Positions 1-6,515 of a stretch of DNA of 21,417 nt are shown here, in pieces (position 1 is the first letter of the stretch; each line of letters begins with the position of its first letter). The position numbers and the translations under genes are program-made. The stretch is from positions 1 through 21,417 of the forward strand of contig DAOWME010000019.1 of NCBI GenBank assembly GCA_030643245.1, in the 5' to 3' direction. Origin of the DNA: Deltaproteobacteria bacterium. GTDB lineage: Bacteria > Desulfobacterota > UBA8473. The notes under the pieces were generated by a model, which worked only from the letters and a program-made list of their open reading frames with translations, did no database searches and had not been told where the DNA came from.

Positions 1-276
1 AATGAGTAAGACGTCATCAAGGCCGTGTCTCTTCATCTTCTCAACGATCTTGGGAGTGTAAATGAGATGCTCCCCGGATAGATAGCTCAGCCCAATGACG
101 TCAACATCTTCGTCAATGGCGGCCTTCACGATACCGTCCGGTGTCTGATACGTGCCCAAGTATATAACCTCCATCCCCACCTCTTTGAGCAATGAGGAGA
201 TAACCTTTGCGCCCCTGTCATGTCCGTCAAGGCCTACTTTAGTGATCAATACCTTAATCTTCTTTTCCTTCTCCAT
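1..276 (-). CDS. Cobalamin-binding subunit of a methylmalonyl-CoA mutase-type enzyme (partial, C-terminus outside window)
   Basis: The 92 codons present read MEKEKKIKVLITKVGLDGHD and onward and are open to the window edge. The DGHDRG stretch (about residues 17-22) is the DxHxxG motif, whose histidine is the lower axial ligand to cobalt in base-off/His-on B12 enzymes. The following GAKVISSLLKE, LGTYQTPDGIV and IGLSYLSGEH segments match the flavodoxin-like B12 domain of methylmalonyl-CoA mutase small or C-terminal subunits (about 130-140 aa in full). The ATG at 276 has CAGGAG about 8 nt upstream. It begins only 27 residues before the motif, so it is a stand-alone subunit rather than the tail of a fused mutase. 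It lies 70 nt after the acyl-CoA dehydrogenase on the same strand, so co-transcription is likely. The substrate (methylmalonyl-, isobutyryl- or ethylmalonyl-type CoA) cannot be told without the catalytic subunit, which is not in view. Confidence 0.93.
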   Translation of the reverse strand, partial: MEKEKKIKVLITKVGLDGHDRGAKVISSLLKEVGMEVIYLGTYQTPDGIVKAAIDEDVDVIGLSYLSGEHLIYTPKIVEKMKRHGLDDVLLI

Positions 277-309
277 ATCTCTAAACTCCTGAAAGAATCC
301 CTAAAATCA

Positions 310-339
310 GAAATTTTGAAACTTAATTATGAGCTACAA
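310..339. repeat. Repeat fragment shared with the 14406-14582 element
   Basis: These 30 bases match 14512-14541 in direct orientation at 27 of 30 positions. The preceding ATCAG (305-309 plus g310) also matches the terminal inverted repeat of that element. The copy sits in the 70-nt gap between the acyl-CoA dehydrogenase stop and the cobalamin-subunit start. It looks like an internally deleted or decayed copy, because the terminal repeat is joined almost directly to sequence that lies 30-40 nt further inside the larger copy. Confidence 0.7.
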
Positions 340-346
340 ATCCCCT

Positions 347-1513
347 TTACCTATTCCGGTAGTTATAAGGAAGAAAGTCCCTGCCGAAGAGTTCACGCTG
401 AACAACCAGTTTCGATACTTGCGATGTGCCGTCAGCTATCTCGATGGCTATTACGTCCCGTAATCTCTGTTCCAACGGAAATTCCTGAGTATATCCGTAA
501 TGTCCGTGAAGGACAAGACAATCTCGAATCGCATTCGTTGAAAACCTGGGGGCCATCCACTTGACCATACCTGCTATTTTTGTGGTTGACATCCCTTGAT
601 CCCTCATCCACAAGCCCTTATAACAAAGCAATCGAACGGCCTCAAGAATACTGATATGTTCAACGATGGGGAATGACACGCCTTCAAATGTTGCCAAGGG
701 CCGGCCAAATGCGTTCCTTTGCATGGTATATTCTTTCGTTTCTTCAAGTGATACCATGGCCGGTGCGATCGCCTCCAGGGACAAGAGTATCCGGCTGACA
801 TCAAAAGCCTGCATACCCATAGCGAAACCCATACCCTCTTGTCCTATCAGGTAATCTTCCGGGATCTCGACATCTTCCATAAATATCGAACCGCGGGTTA
901 TCCCCTTGCAACCCATGTCCGCATAAGATTGCCGTGTAATACCAGGCAAATCGGTGGGCACTACAAAACAGCTGACACCCCTTGCCCCGGCCCCGGGATC
1001 GGTTTTGGCAAATACTAATGCAATATCAGCGTCCATCATAACGGTAATCCCTGATTTTTCCCCATTCAGAACATAAGAAGCTCCTTTCTTGATAGCCCGT
1101 GTTCTCATAGCCACGGCATCGGTACCAGCCTCTGGCTCCGTCATACAAAAGGCAGGAAGCGTATCCCCCCCTAAAAAAGGTTCAAGAAACTCCGTTCTGA
1201 TTCTTTCATTGCCTTGTTCCAGCAACACAGCGCACAGATGTCCGACAACGAATATAGACATGGCCAGACTGCAATCTCCCCTGGACGCCTCTTCGGTAAT
1301 CACTCCCTCAGCCACGTGGGAGCCCCCCATACCCCCTTTCTCAGGCGCCACTGTTATCCCAATGAGTCCTAATTCACCTATTTTTTTGTTGATATGACGG
1401 GGGAATTTTTCTTCGCGATCCCATTTTGAATAAAAAGGCGCCAATTCTTTTTCTGTAAATTTTCTTACCATGTCAGCCAGGGCTTTCTCTTCATCGGAAA
1501 ATTCAAAATCCAT
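347..1513 (-). CDS. Acyl-CoA dehydrogenase with atypical active-site residues
   Basis: The 388-aa product is full length for a cytoplasmic FAD-dependent acyl-CoA dehydrogenase, which introduces a 2,3 double bond into an acyl-CoA and passes electrons to ETF. Family signature 1 is visible as CMTEPEAGTD (residues 123-132). The C-terminal signature is HGHYGYTQEFPLEQRLRD (336-353) followed by IADGTSQVSK. At the place of the usual catalytic glutamate (E in YEGT of medium-chain enzymes) there is Asp361. The usual FAD-stacking Trp in the KxWITN motif is replaced, reading KSGIT at 153-157. Both changes recall, from memory, the subgroup acting on alicyclic or aromatic-degradation CoA esters. The ATG at 1513 has AGGAGGT about 8 nt upstream. 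A promoter is visible at 1653-1681. The gene leads the minus-strand unit with the cobalamin-binding mutase subunit. The family call is firm; the substrate is unknown. Confidence 0.95.
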   Translation of the reverse strand: MDFEFSDEEKALADMVRKFTEKELAPFYSKWDREEKFPRHINKKIGELGLIGITVAPEKGGMGGSHVAEGVITEEASRGDCSLAMSIFVVGHLCAVLLEQGNERIRTEFLEPFLGGDTLPAFCMTEPEAGTDAVAMRTRAIKKGASYVLNGEKSGITVMMDADIALVFAKTDPGAGARGVSCFVVPTDLPGITRQSYADMGCKGITRGSIFMEDVEIPEDYLIGQEGMGFAMGMQAFDVSRILLSLEAIAPAMVSLEETKEYTMQRNAFGRPLATFEGVSFPIVEHISILEAVRLLCYKGLWMRDQGMSTTKIAGMVKWMAPRFSTNAIRDCLVLHGHYGYTQEFPLEQRLRDVIAIEIADGTSQVSKLVVQRELFGRDFLPYNYRNR

Positions 1514-1561
1514 CCATTTTACCTCCTAACATTTCCATTTTAGCTTTTTGATGGTTTTGAC

Positions 1562-1617
1562 CGTTAAGATGGTTTAATTCGCTATTTACTCTCTAAACGA
1601 GCCAAACCATCTTAACG
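1562..1617. promoter_or_regulatory. Perfect 14-bp inverted repeat in the acyl-CoA dehydrogenase leader
   Basis: CGTTAAGATGGTTT (1562-1575) is repeated as its exact reverse complement at 1604-1617 with a 28-nt spacer. It lies between the minus-strand promoter and the acyl-CoA dehydrogenase start, so it would be in the 5' leader RNA. It could be a two-site operator for a repressor or a leader hairpin. It is not followed by a T-run in either direction, so a simple intrinsic terminator is unlikely. A further GATGGTTTT copy lies at 1550-1558. Confidence 0.55.
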
Positions 1618-1652
1618 AACTAAACATTTGTGTCTGTAACTAATTTAATCTA

Positions 1653-1681
1653 ATCATAGCCGTAAAACACCATTAAATCAA
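1653..1681 (-). promoter_or_regulatory. Sigma-70-type promoter for the acyl-CoA dehydrogenase unit
   Basis: Read on the minus strand, TTGATT (1681-1676) and TATGAT (1658-1653) are separated by exactly 17 nt. This gives a start near 1646 and a leader of about 130 nt that carries the inverted repeat. It is a consensus match only. Confidence 0.5.
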
Positions 1682-1723
1682 CTAACTTCTGGATGACTTT
1701 GACGTTTCCCTGTTAAAAAATGT

Positions 1724-1752
1724 TTGACTAACTTTCCTCTAAAAGCTATTCT
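1724..1752 (+). promoter_or_regulatory. Sigma-70-type promoter for the yjbQ operon
   Basis: TTGACT (1724-1729) and TATTCT (1747-1752) are separated by exactly 17 nt, placing the start near 1759. The transcript would carry the mini-ORF at 1805-1909 and then yjbQ, the adenosyltransferase, the amidohydrolase and the M16 peptidase. It is a consensus match only. Confidence 0.5.
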
Positions 1753-1804
1753 ATGGTTGTTTGTCTGAACCGCCCAATAAACACATAATTCCCAAGAGGT
1801 TGAG

Positions 1805-1909
1805 GTGATTGGACTTCATCTCACAGGGGACCATACGAACGGGCATTTTGCGGTGGACTACAAGACAGGTGAGGACTTTTTCAAGGAGGAGAAAGCAGGA
1901 GATGCATAG
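1805..1909 (+). CDS. Possible 34-aa leader ORF overlapping the yjbQ start
   Basis: A GTG at 1805 opens a 34-codon frame reading VIGLHLTGDHTNGHFAVDYK and ending KEEKAGDA, with a TAG at 1907-1909. An AAGAGGT stretch lies 4 nt before the GTG. The frame overlaps the yjbQ ATG (1902-1904) by eight bases, an arrangement seen in translational coupling. The yjbQ ribosome-binding site lies inside it. I do not recognise the peptide. It has an ordinary protein-like composition with a charged C-terminus, so it may be a real small protein, the tail of a decayed gene, or chance. No ATG is available upstream before the stop at 1778. Confidence 0.3.
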   Translation: MIGLHLTGDHTNGHFAVDYKTGEDFFKEEKAGDA

Positions 1910-2297
1910 ACTTACCGTTAAAACAGGCCAACGGACGGAGATGTTGGATGTTACCGACCGGGTTCAGAAGGCAGTTACGAAGAGCAGCGTAAAAAATGGG
2001 ATCTGTTGTGTCTTCGTTCCGCACACTACAGCGGCGGTCACCATAAATGAGAATGCCGACCCAGACGTTCCGAGGGATATCCTGATGAAGCTTGGTAAGG
2101 TTATCCCGCTGGATGCCGATTACCGACACATGGAAGGAAATTCGGATGCCCATATAAAGACCAGTCTGGTTGGATCGTCCGAGACTATAATACTGGAAGA
2201 CGGAAAGCTGGTATTGGGGACTTGGCAGTCCATATTTTTCTGTGAGTTCGATGGCCCCAGAAGCAGGAAGTTATGGGTGAAGGTCATCGGAGATTAA
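1902..2297 (+). CDS. YjbQ family protein (UPF0047)
   Basis: The 131-aa product matches the YjbQ/UPF0047 family along its whole length. Visible hallmarks are CVFVPHTTAAVTINENADPD, the HMEGNSDAHIKTSLVGSS block and a C-terminal LGTWQSIFFCEFDGPR. These carry the conserved His and Glu residues of the family trimer's cleft. E. coli YjbQ has reported thiamin-phosphate-synthase activity in vitro; the physiological role is unsettled. The frame is open back to an ATG at 1809, but ATG 1902 was chosen because AGGAGG and AGCAGGAG lie just before it and the resulting length is the family norm. It is the first gene of the plus-strand operon, 46 nt before the adenosyltransferase. Nothing in the neighbourhood points to thiamin metabolism. 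Confidence 0.93.
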   Translation: MHRLTVKTGQRTEMLDVTDRVQKAVTKSSVKNGICCVFVPHTTAAVTINENADPDVPRDILMKLGKVIPLDADYRHMEGNSDAHIKTSLVGSSETIILEDGKLVLGTWQSIFFCEFDGPRSRKLWVKVIGD

Positions 2298-2343
2298 CGG
2301 GACAATGAGGGCTGGGGGTGAAACTAGAATTGAGGAGAATCTT

Positions 2344-2874
2344 ATGAAGCTGTTCAACAAGAAAGGTGACGAGGGGTATACGAGTATGCTGTATGGCCAG
2401 AGGATTCCAAAATCGGACCCGCGGCCTGAAACATACGGTACCCTGGATGAGGCCAACTCTACACTGGGGTTTGCCAAGGCCATTTCCAGGGATGAAAAAA
2501 TCAGGAAAATCATTCACAAGGTTCAGGAGGGTCTATTCGTGGTGGGGGCCGAGCTGGCAACAGATTCACAGGACTACGAAAAGCTGAAAAAGAAAACCGA
2601 AGGAGGAGACATCCAGGAGTTGCAGGACCTTATCGAAGATCTGGAAGGCAAGGTTGAGTTGCCCAAGAGCTTCATCATACCGGGGGGGTCTATGGCCTCA
2701 GCGTCTCTCGATATGGCCAGGACAATAATTAGAAGGGGAGAGAGAAGGGCCGCTGGGTTAAGGGAAGATGGCCTTTTGCCCAATGATAAGATCCTTGCTT
2801 ACCTGAATAGATCAGCAGACCTGATATTCATTCTTGCCCGGTATGAAGAAGGGAGAGGTGAGGAGGTGGTATGA
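2344..2874 (+). CDS. Cob(I)alamin adenosyltransferase, PduO type
   Basis: The 176-aa product transfers adenosyl from ATP to cob(I)alamin, making coenzyme B12 for mutases such as the one encoded at 1-276. The N-terminus MKLFNKKGDEGYTSMLYGQR is the ATP-binding signature of the PduO/MMAB class. YGTLDEANSTLG (31-42), IIRRGERRAAGL (128-139) and LNRSADLIFILARYEE (154-169) are the other class motifs. ATG 2344 was preferred over an in-frame ATG at 2305 because GAGGAG lies about 7 nt upstream and homologues start at this point. Its TGA overlaps the next gene's ATG by four bases (ATGA at 2871-2874), so the two are probably translationally coupled. The MMAB-like rather than EutT or CobA-like assignment is clear from the motifs. 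Confidence 0.95.
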   Translation: MKLFNKKGDEGYTSMLYGQRIPKSDPRPETYGTLDEANSTLGFAKAISRDEKIRKIIHKVQEGLFVVGAELATDSQDYEKLKKKTEGGDIQELQDLIEDLEGKVELPKSFIIPGGSMASASLDMARTIIRRGERRAAGLREDGLLPNDKILAYLNRSADLIFILARYEEGRGEEVV

Positions 2875-3737
2875 TAGTAGACGTTCATACCCATGTATTC
2901 CCAGAAGAGGTGAGGAAGAACGTGTCCAAGTATAGGAAGAGAGATCCTCTCTTTCGCTTGTTATTCGGAAGTGAGTGGTCCAAAACGCTCGGTGAATCAA
3001 AGAAAGTAACGATGATAGGAGTTGAAGAACTCATAGCAGCCATGGACGAGTCGGGGGTAGACAAGAGCGTGGTATGCGGTTTTGCATGGTCAGACCAGGG
3101 ACTCTGCAGGGATGGCAATGACTATATCCTGGAGAGTATAAAAAAATATCCCGATAGACTGATCGGTTTTGTCTCCATCCGGTTGAACGACAGTGGCGAC
3201 ACTGTCAAAGAGATTGAGCGATGTGTCGGCTTGGGGGCCAAAGGAGTTGGAGAGATCGTTACAGAGGCTCATGGCGTAGATATAGATGATGAAAAAGTCA
3301 TGGCGCCAGTTGTCGAAGCATCAAAAAGCCTCAATGTCCCCATCATGGTCCACGCCAATGAGACTGTGGGCCATTACTACGTGGGAAAGGCCAAAACAGT
3401 ACTCAGACAATACTACAATTTTATCCTTTCCTGGCCGGACGTGGACATCATTATGGCGCACTGGGGGGGAGGGCTCCTCTTTTATGAATTGATGCCGGAG
3501 GTAGCCAGGGCCTGTGAAAGGGTATATTATGACACGGCTGCGTCCATCTTCTTGTACTCCTCAAATGTATATCCATCTGCGGTACAAATAATCGGCGCCG
3601 ACAAAATCCTCTTCGGTACCGATTATCCTTTGATAGACCAGAGAAGGTATCTCAAACAGATAGAAAATTCAGGCCTGTCAAAGGGGGATATGGAAAAGAT
3701 ATACGGTGAGAATGCCAAGAGAGTGTTGAGGTTATAG
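2871..3737 (+). CDS. Amidohydrolase family 2 (TIM-barrel metal-dependent hydrolase or decarboxylase)
   Basis: The 288-aa product has the metal-binding layout of the amidohydrolase-2 branch (relatives include ACMSD and resorcylate-type decarboxylases). It shows DVHTHVF with His6 and His8 at the N-terminus, VPIMVHAN with His161 at the end of a central strand, IIMAHWGGG with His197, and LFGTDYPL with Asp251. The length is typical and there is no signal peptide, so it is cytoplasmic. The gene overlaps the adenosyltransferase stop by four bases and is followed after 3 nt by the M16 peptidase start. The position in a B12/acyl-CoA setting suggests a role in carboxylic-acid catabolism, but the substrate cannot be inferred. 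Both hydrolase and decarboxylase activity are possible. Confidence 0.9.
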   Translation: MIVDVHTHVFPEEVRKNVSKYRKRDPLFRLLFGSEWSKTLGESKKVTMIGVEELIAAMDESGVDKSVVCGFAWSDQGLCRDGNDYILESIKKYPDRLIGFVSIRLNDSGDTVKEIERCVGLGAKGVGEIVTEAHGVDIDDEKVMAPVVEASKSLNVPIMVHANETVGHYYVGKAKTVLRQYYNFILSWPDVDIIMAHWGGGLLFYELMPEVARACERVYYDTAASIFLYSSNVYPSAVQIIGADKILFGTDYPLIDQRRYLKQIENSGLSKGDMEKIYGENAKRVLRL

Positions 3738-3740
3738 GAA

Positions 3741-6317
3741 GTGAAAGATTATCAGAGGTTCAAATTGGAAAACGGGATGACCGTCATCCTGCAGGAGAAC
3801 CACTCGGCCCCCGTGGTTGCCCTTCAGGTCTGGGTAAAGGCCGGCAGTGCTGATGAAACCGACAAGAAGGCCGGTATCTATCATTTAGTGGAACACATGG
3901 TCTTTAAGGGTACAGATAAGAGAAAAGCAAGCGAGGTTGCCTATGAAATAGAGTCATCTGGTGGGGAGATCAATGCGTACACGTCACATAACCAGACCGT
4001 CTACCATGTAACTGTAGCGAGTAGATTCCTCGAATTGGGGCTTGACGTACTCTCCGACATTGTGACCCGGCCTTCCTTTGATCCCGGGGAGTTGGAAAAT
4101 GAAAAGGAAGTAATATTGGAAGAGATTAAGCGGGAAGAGGACAACCCTATGGCGAAGTTGACCCAGGTCCTTTTCTCCACATGTTATGAATTACATCCTT
4201 ACAGACGGCCAATAATCGGGTTTGAAGATACTGTAAAATGTCTGAGCAGAGATGACCTCCTCGATTTCTATAGAAGGAGGTATACCCCAAGCAATATCAC
4301 GCTGGTGGTGGTGGGGGATGTGGACACCGGTATCGCCAGGGCAAAGGTGGAAAGGGCATTCAAAGGTTTCAGTTCAGAAGATGAAACCAACCATGAGAGG
4401 GCCAAAGAACCGCTTGAACCGCGTCAAAAGGCGATAAAGAGTAATGTTATGATAAGGGAAGTAATGGAAAGCTATATGAGCATGGCGTTCCATATTCCCG
4501 GTATCGACCATAGAGATTCATGCGCTTTGGACATCCTTTCCTTCATACTGGGTAACGGTGAGTCTTCACGACTCTTCAGAAAAGTAAAAGACCACAAAAG
4601 CTTGGTCCATTCCATAGGTTCTTCTGTTTTTGTCCCGACTGAACGGGGACTCCTCGCTGTAGCCGGTATGATGGACAAAGAAAACTCAAAGGACGCCCTG
4701 GCAGCCATACTGGGGGAAATATACAGGCTGAAACACGAGAAGGTAAGCGAGGATGAGCTTGAAAAGGCAAAGCTTAATATTGAAAGTGAGTTTATATACG
4801 GCAAAGAAACCATAGGCGGACAGGCCAGACAGTTGGGAAGCTTTGAGGTGGTGGTCGGTAACGTCGGTTTTGAAAAGGATTATATTAAGCGCATATCCAA
4901 GGTGAAAAGCCAGGACATCATGAGGGTTGCAAAAAAGCATCTGAACAACAAGAACTTGACGGTTGTCTTCATGCTGCCCCATAAGAGCGGCGATGCTATC
5001 GATGAAGATACGATAAAAGAGATTGCCTCACGAGAGGAAAAGAGGTTAAGATGCCACTATTCAAGGTCCCATAAGAAAGGGGGAGGAGAACCCAAGAAGA
5101 TAGTCCTGGAAAATGGAATGACCTTGTTAATCAAGGAAGATCATTCTGCTCCTCTTGTCACAATGAAGGCCGCCTTCTTGGGGGGACTGAGATTTGAAGA
5201 GAAGAAATCAAACGGGGTCAATAACTTCATGGCATCGATGCTCACCAAGGGTGCGAAGGGCCTAAATGCCCTTGAAGTAGCCCGAACCATCGAATCCATG
5301 GCAGGGAGTATCCAGGGGTTTTCAGGTAGGGACAGTTTCGGCCTACATTGCGAAATCTTGAGCAGGTTCTTTGACAGGGCTCTGGAACTCTTCGTGGACA
5401 CCATCATCGACCCCACGTTTGATTCAGTAGAACTGGAAAAAAGGAGAGAGGACATACTTGCGGCCTTGCGACAGCAAGAAGATAATCTGGCTTCTTATGC
5501 ATTCGATATTTTTACAGAAACTCTCTATGATTGTCACCCCTATGGGATGAATATGCTAGGCACCAGGGAATCGATCCTCAATATGGCTCAGGATGATTTG
5601 AGGAATTATTACAGACTCTATGCAACCCCCACGAACATGGTTCTCAGTATAGTGGGTGATGTCAGCGTAGATCACGTGGAGGAAAAGGTGAGGGAGCTCT
5701 TTGATGATTTTCCCGCCAGTGACTTTAATATCCCGGAGGTTCCTGTGGAGCTTACCCCGGAGACGATAAAGAATGTGGAGATATACAGGGGGAAAAAACA
5801 GGCCCATCTAATCCTTGGATTCTTAGGAACCACCATATACGACCCGGACAGATATCCTCTCGATGTTCTCAACGCAGTCTTATCAGGACAGGGGGGTAGG
5901 CTCTTTATAGAGTTGAGGGATAAGCTTGGTCTGGCATATACTGTCACAGCCTTCTTCCGTCAGGGGATAGATCCTGGTTTTATCGGGGTCTATATCGGTA
6001 CGAGTCCCGAAAAGTTGGAGATGGCCACTGAAGGTATTAAGAATGAGTTGCAAAGGGTACGAGAGGGAAGAGTATATACCGATGAATTGGAACGAGCGAA
6101 GAGATACCTGATGGGTAATTTCGAGATCGGTTTACAGACGAACTCTGCAAAGGCGGCTGCCATGGCGCTCTCCGAGAGATATGGTTTGGGGTTTTCTCAT
6201 TTCACGGAGTATCCCAAGCGGATATCCGGCGTAACCTCTAATCACGTTCTAGATGTGGCAAGAAAATACATTGACCTCGACCGGCATTCCCTGGCCATTA
6301 TCAGGCCGCCCAAATAG
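3741..6317 (+). CDS. Fused two-domain M16 zinc metallopeptidase (one active half, one inactive half)
   Basis: The 858-aa product contains two tandem M16 units. Each opens with the same pattern: KLENGMTVILQENHSAPVVA near residue 8 and VLENGMTLLIKEDHSAPLVT near 455. The first unit carries the inverted zinc motif HLVEH (48-52), and the third ligand is expected at Glu127/128 in VILEEIKREEDNP. In the second unit the same position reads NFMAS (495-499), so zinc is not bound there. That half keeps the R...Y region (ELRDKLGLAYTVTAFF). This is the usual active/inactive pairing of M16 proteases that form a clamshell around peptides of up to a few dozen residues. No signal peptide is visible. The GTG start at 3741 follows the amidohydrolase stop by 3 nt, with GAGG about 9 nt upstream. 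It ends the operon, and its TAG is the first three bases of the 6315-6459 element. Confidence 0.95.
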   Translation: MKDYQRFKLENGMTVILQENHSAPVVALQVWVKAGSADETDKKAGIYHLVEHMVFKGTDKRKASEVAYEIESSGGEINAYTSHNQTVYHVTVASRFLELGLDVLSDIVTRPSFDPGELENEKEVILEEIKREEDNPMAKLTQVLFSTCYELHPYRRPIIGFEDTVKCLSRDDLLDFYRRRYTPSNITLVVVGDVDTGIARAKVERAFKGFSSEDETNHERAKEPLEPRQKAIKSNVMIREVMESYMSMAFHIPGIDHRDSCALDILSFILGNGESSRLFRKVKDHKSLVHSIGSSVFVPTERGLLAVAGMMDKENSKDALAAILGEIYRLKHEKVSEDELEKAKLNIESEFIYGKETIGGQARQLGSFEVVVGNVGFEKDYIKRISKVKSQDIMRVAKKHLNNKNLTVVFMLPHKSGDAIDEDTIKEIASREEKRLRCHYSRSHKKGGGEPKKIVLENGMTLLIKEDHSAPLVTMKAAFLGGLRFEEKKSNGVNNFMASMLTKGAKGLNALEVARTIESMAGSIQGFSGRDSFGLHCEILSRFFDRALELFVDTIIDPTFDSVELEKRREDILAALRQQEDNLASYAFDIFTETLYDCHPYGMNMLGTRESILNMAQDDLRNYYRLYATPTNMVLSIVGDVSVDHVEEKVRELFDDFPASDFNIPEVPVELTPETIKNVEIYRGKKQAHLILGFLGTTIYDPDRYPLDVLNAVLSGQGGRLFIELRDKLGLAYTVTAFFRQGIDPGFIGVYIGTSPEKLEMATEGIKNELQRVREGRVYTDELERAKRYLMGNFEIGLQTNSAKAAAMALSERYGLGFSHFTEYPKRISGVTSNHVLDVARKYIDLDRHSLAIIRPPK

Positions 6318-6459
6318 TGTTCATCCAGAAATGAGGATTTTTATTCAAGATCAATGCATGCGAAAAAAATAACCGCAGGCATATGTTTAATATTCCGAGG
6401 ATTATTTTTTGAGCAAAACGCAGATATTGTGCAAAAAGACCATTTATGGATGGACACTA
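6315..6459. mobile_element. MITE-like element with 20-bp terminal inverted repeats
   Basis: The left end (6315-6334) and the reverse complement of the right end (6440-6459) match at 17 of 20 positions; the right end reads ccatttatggatggacacta. The 145-bp element has no coding capacity. Its outermost TAG coincides with the stop codon of the M16 gene. A second copy of the right end lies at 20231-20250 (19 of 20 identical). I see no clear target-site duplication. It may be a non-autonomous transposable element or a repeat of the REP/MITE type. Confidence 0.6.
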
Positions 6460-6515
6460 AATAGGCCGACTGAGTTGTTGAACAGGTCGCAATTTTTTGA
6501 GCTTGGATTCGGATC

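Larger units (their letters stand above)
1514..1804. other. Divergent intergenic control region
   Basis: This stretch separates the minus-strand acyl-CoA dehydrogenase unit from the plus-strand yjbQ operon. It holds one promoter-like pair on each strand (1653-1681 minus, 1724-1752 plus) and a perfect inverted repeat (1562-1575 with 1604-1617). I see no protein-coding gene here. The 34-codon mini-ORF begins just after it. Confidence 0.7.

Noticed and set aside
220..564. 114-codon plus-strand open frame across the left-hand minus-strand genes
   Set aside because: It runs antisense over the ends of the cobalamin subunit and the acyl-CoA dehydrogenase, both of which have strong family motifs.
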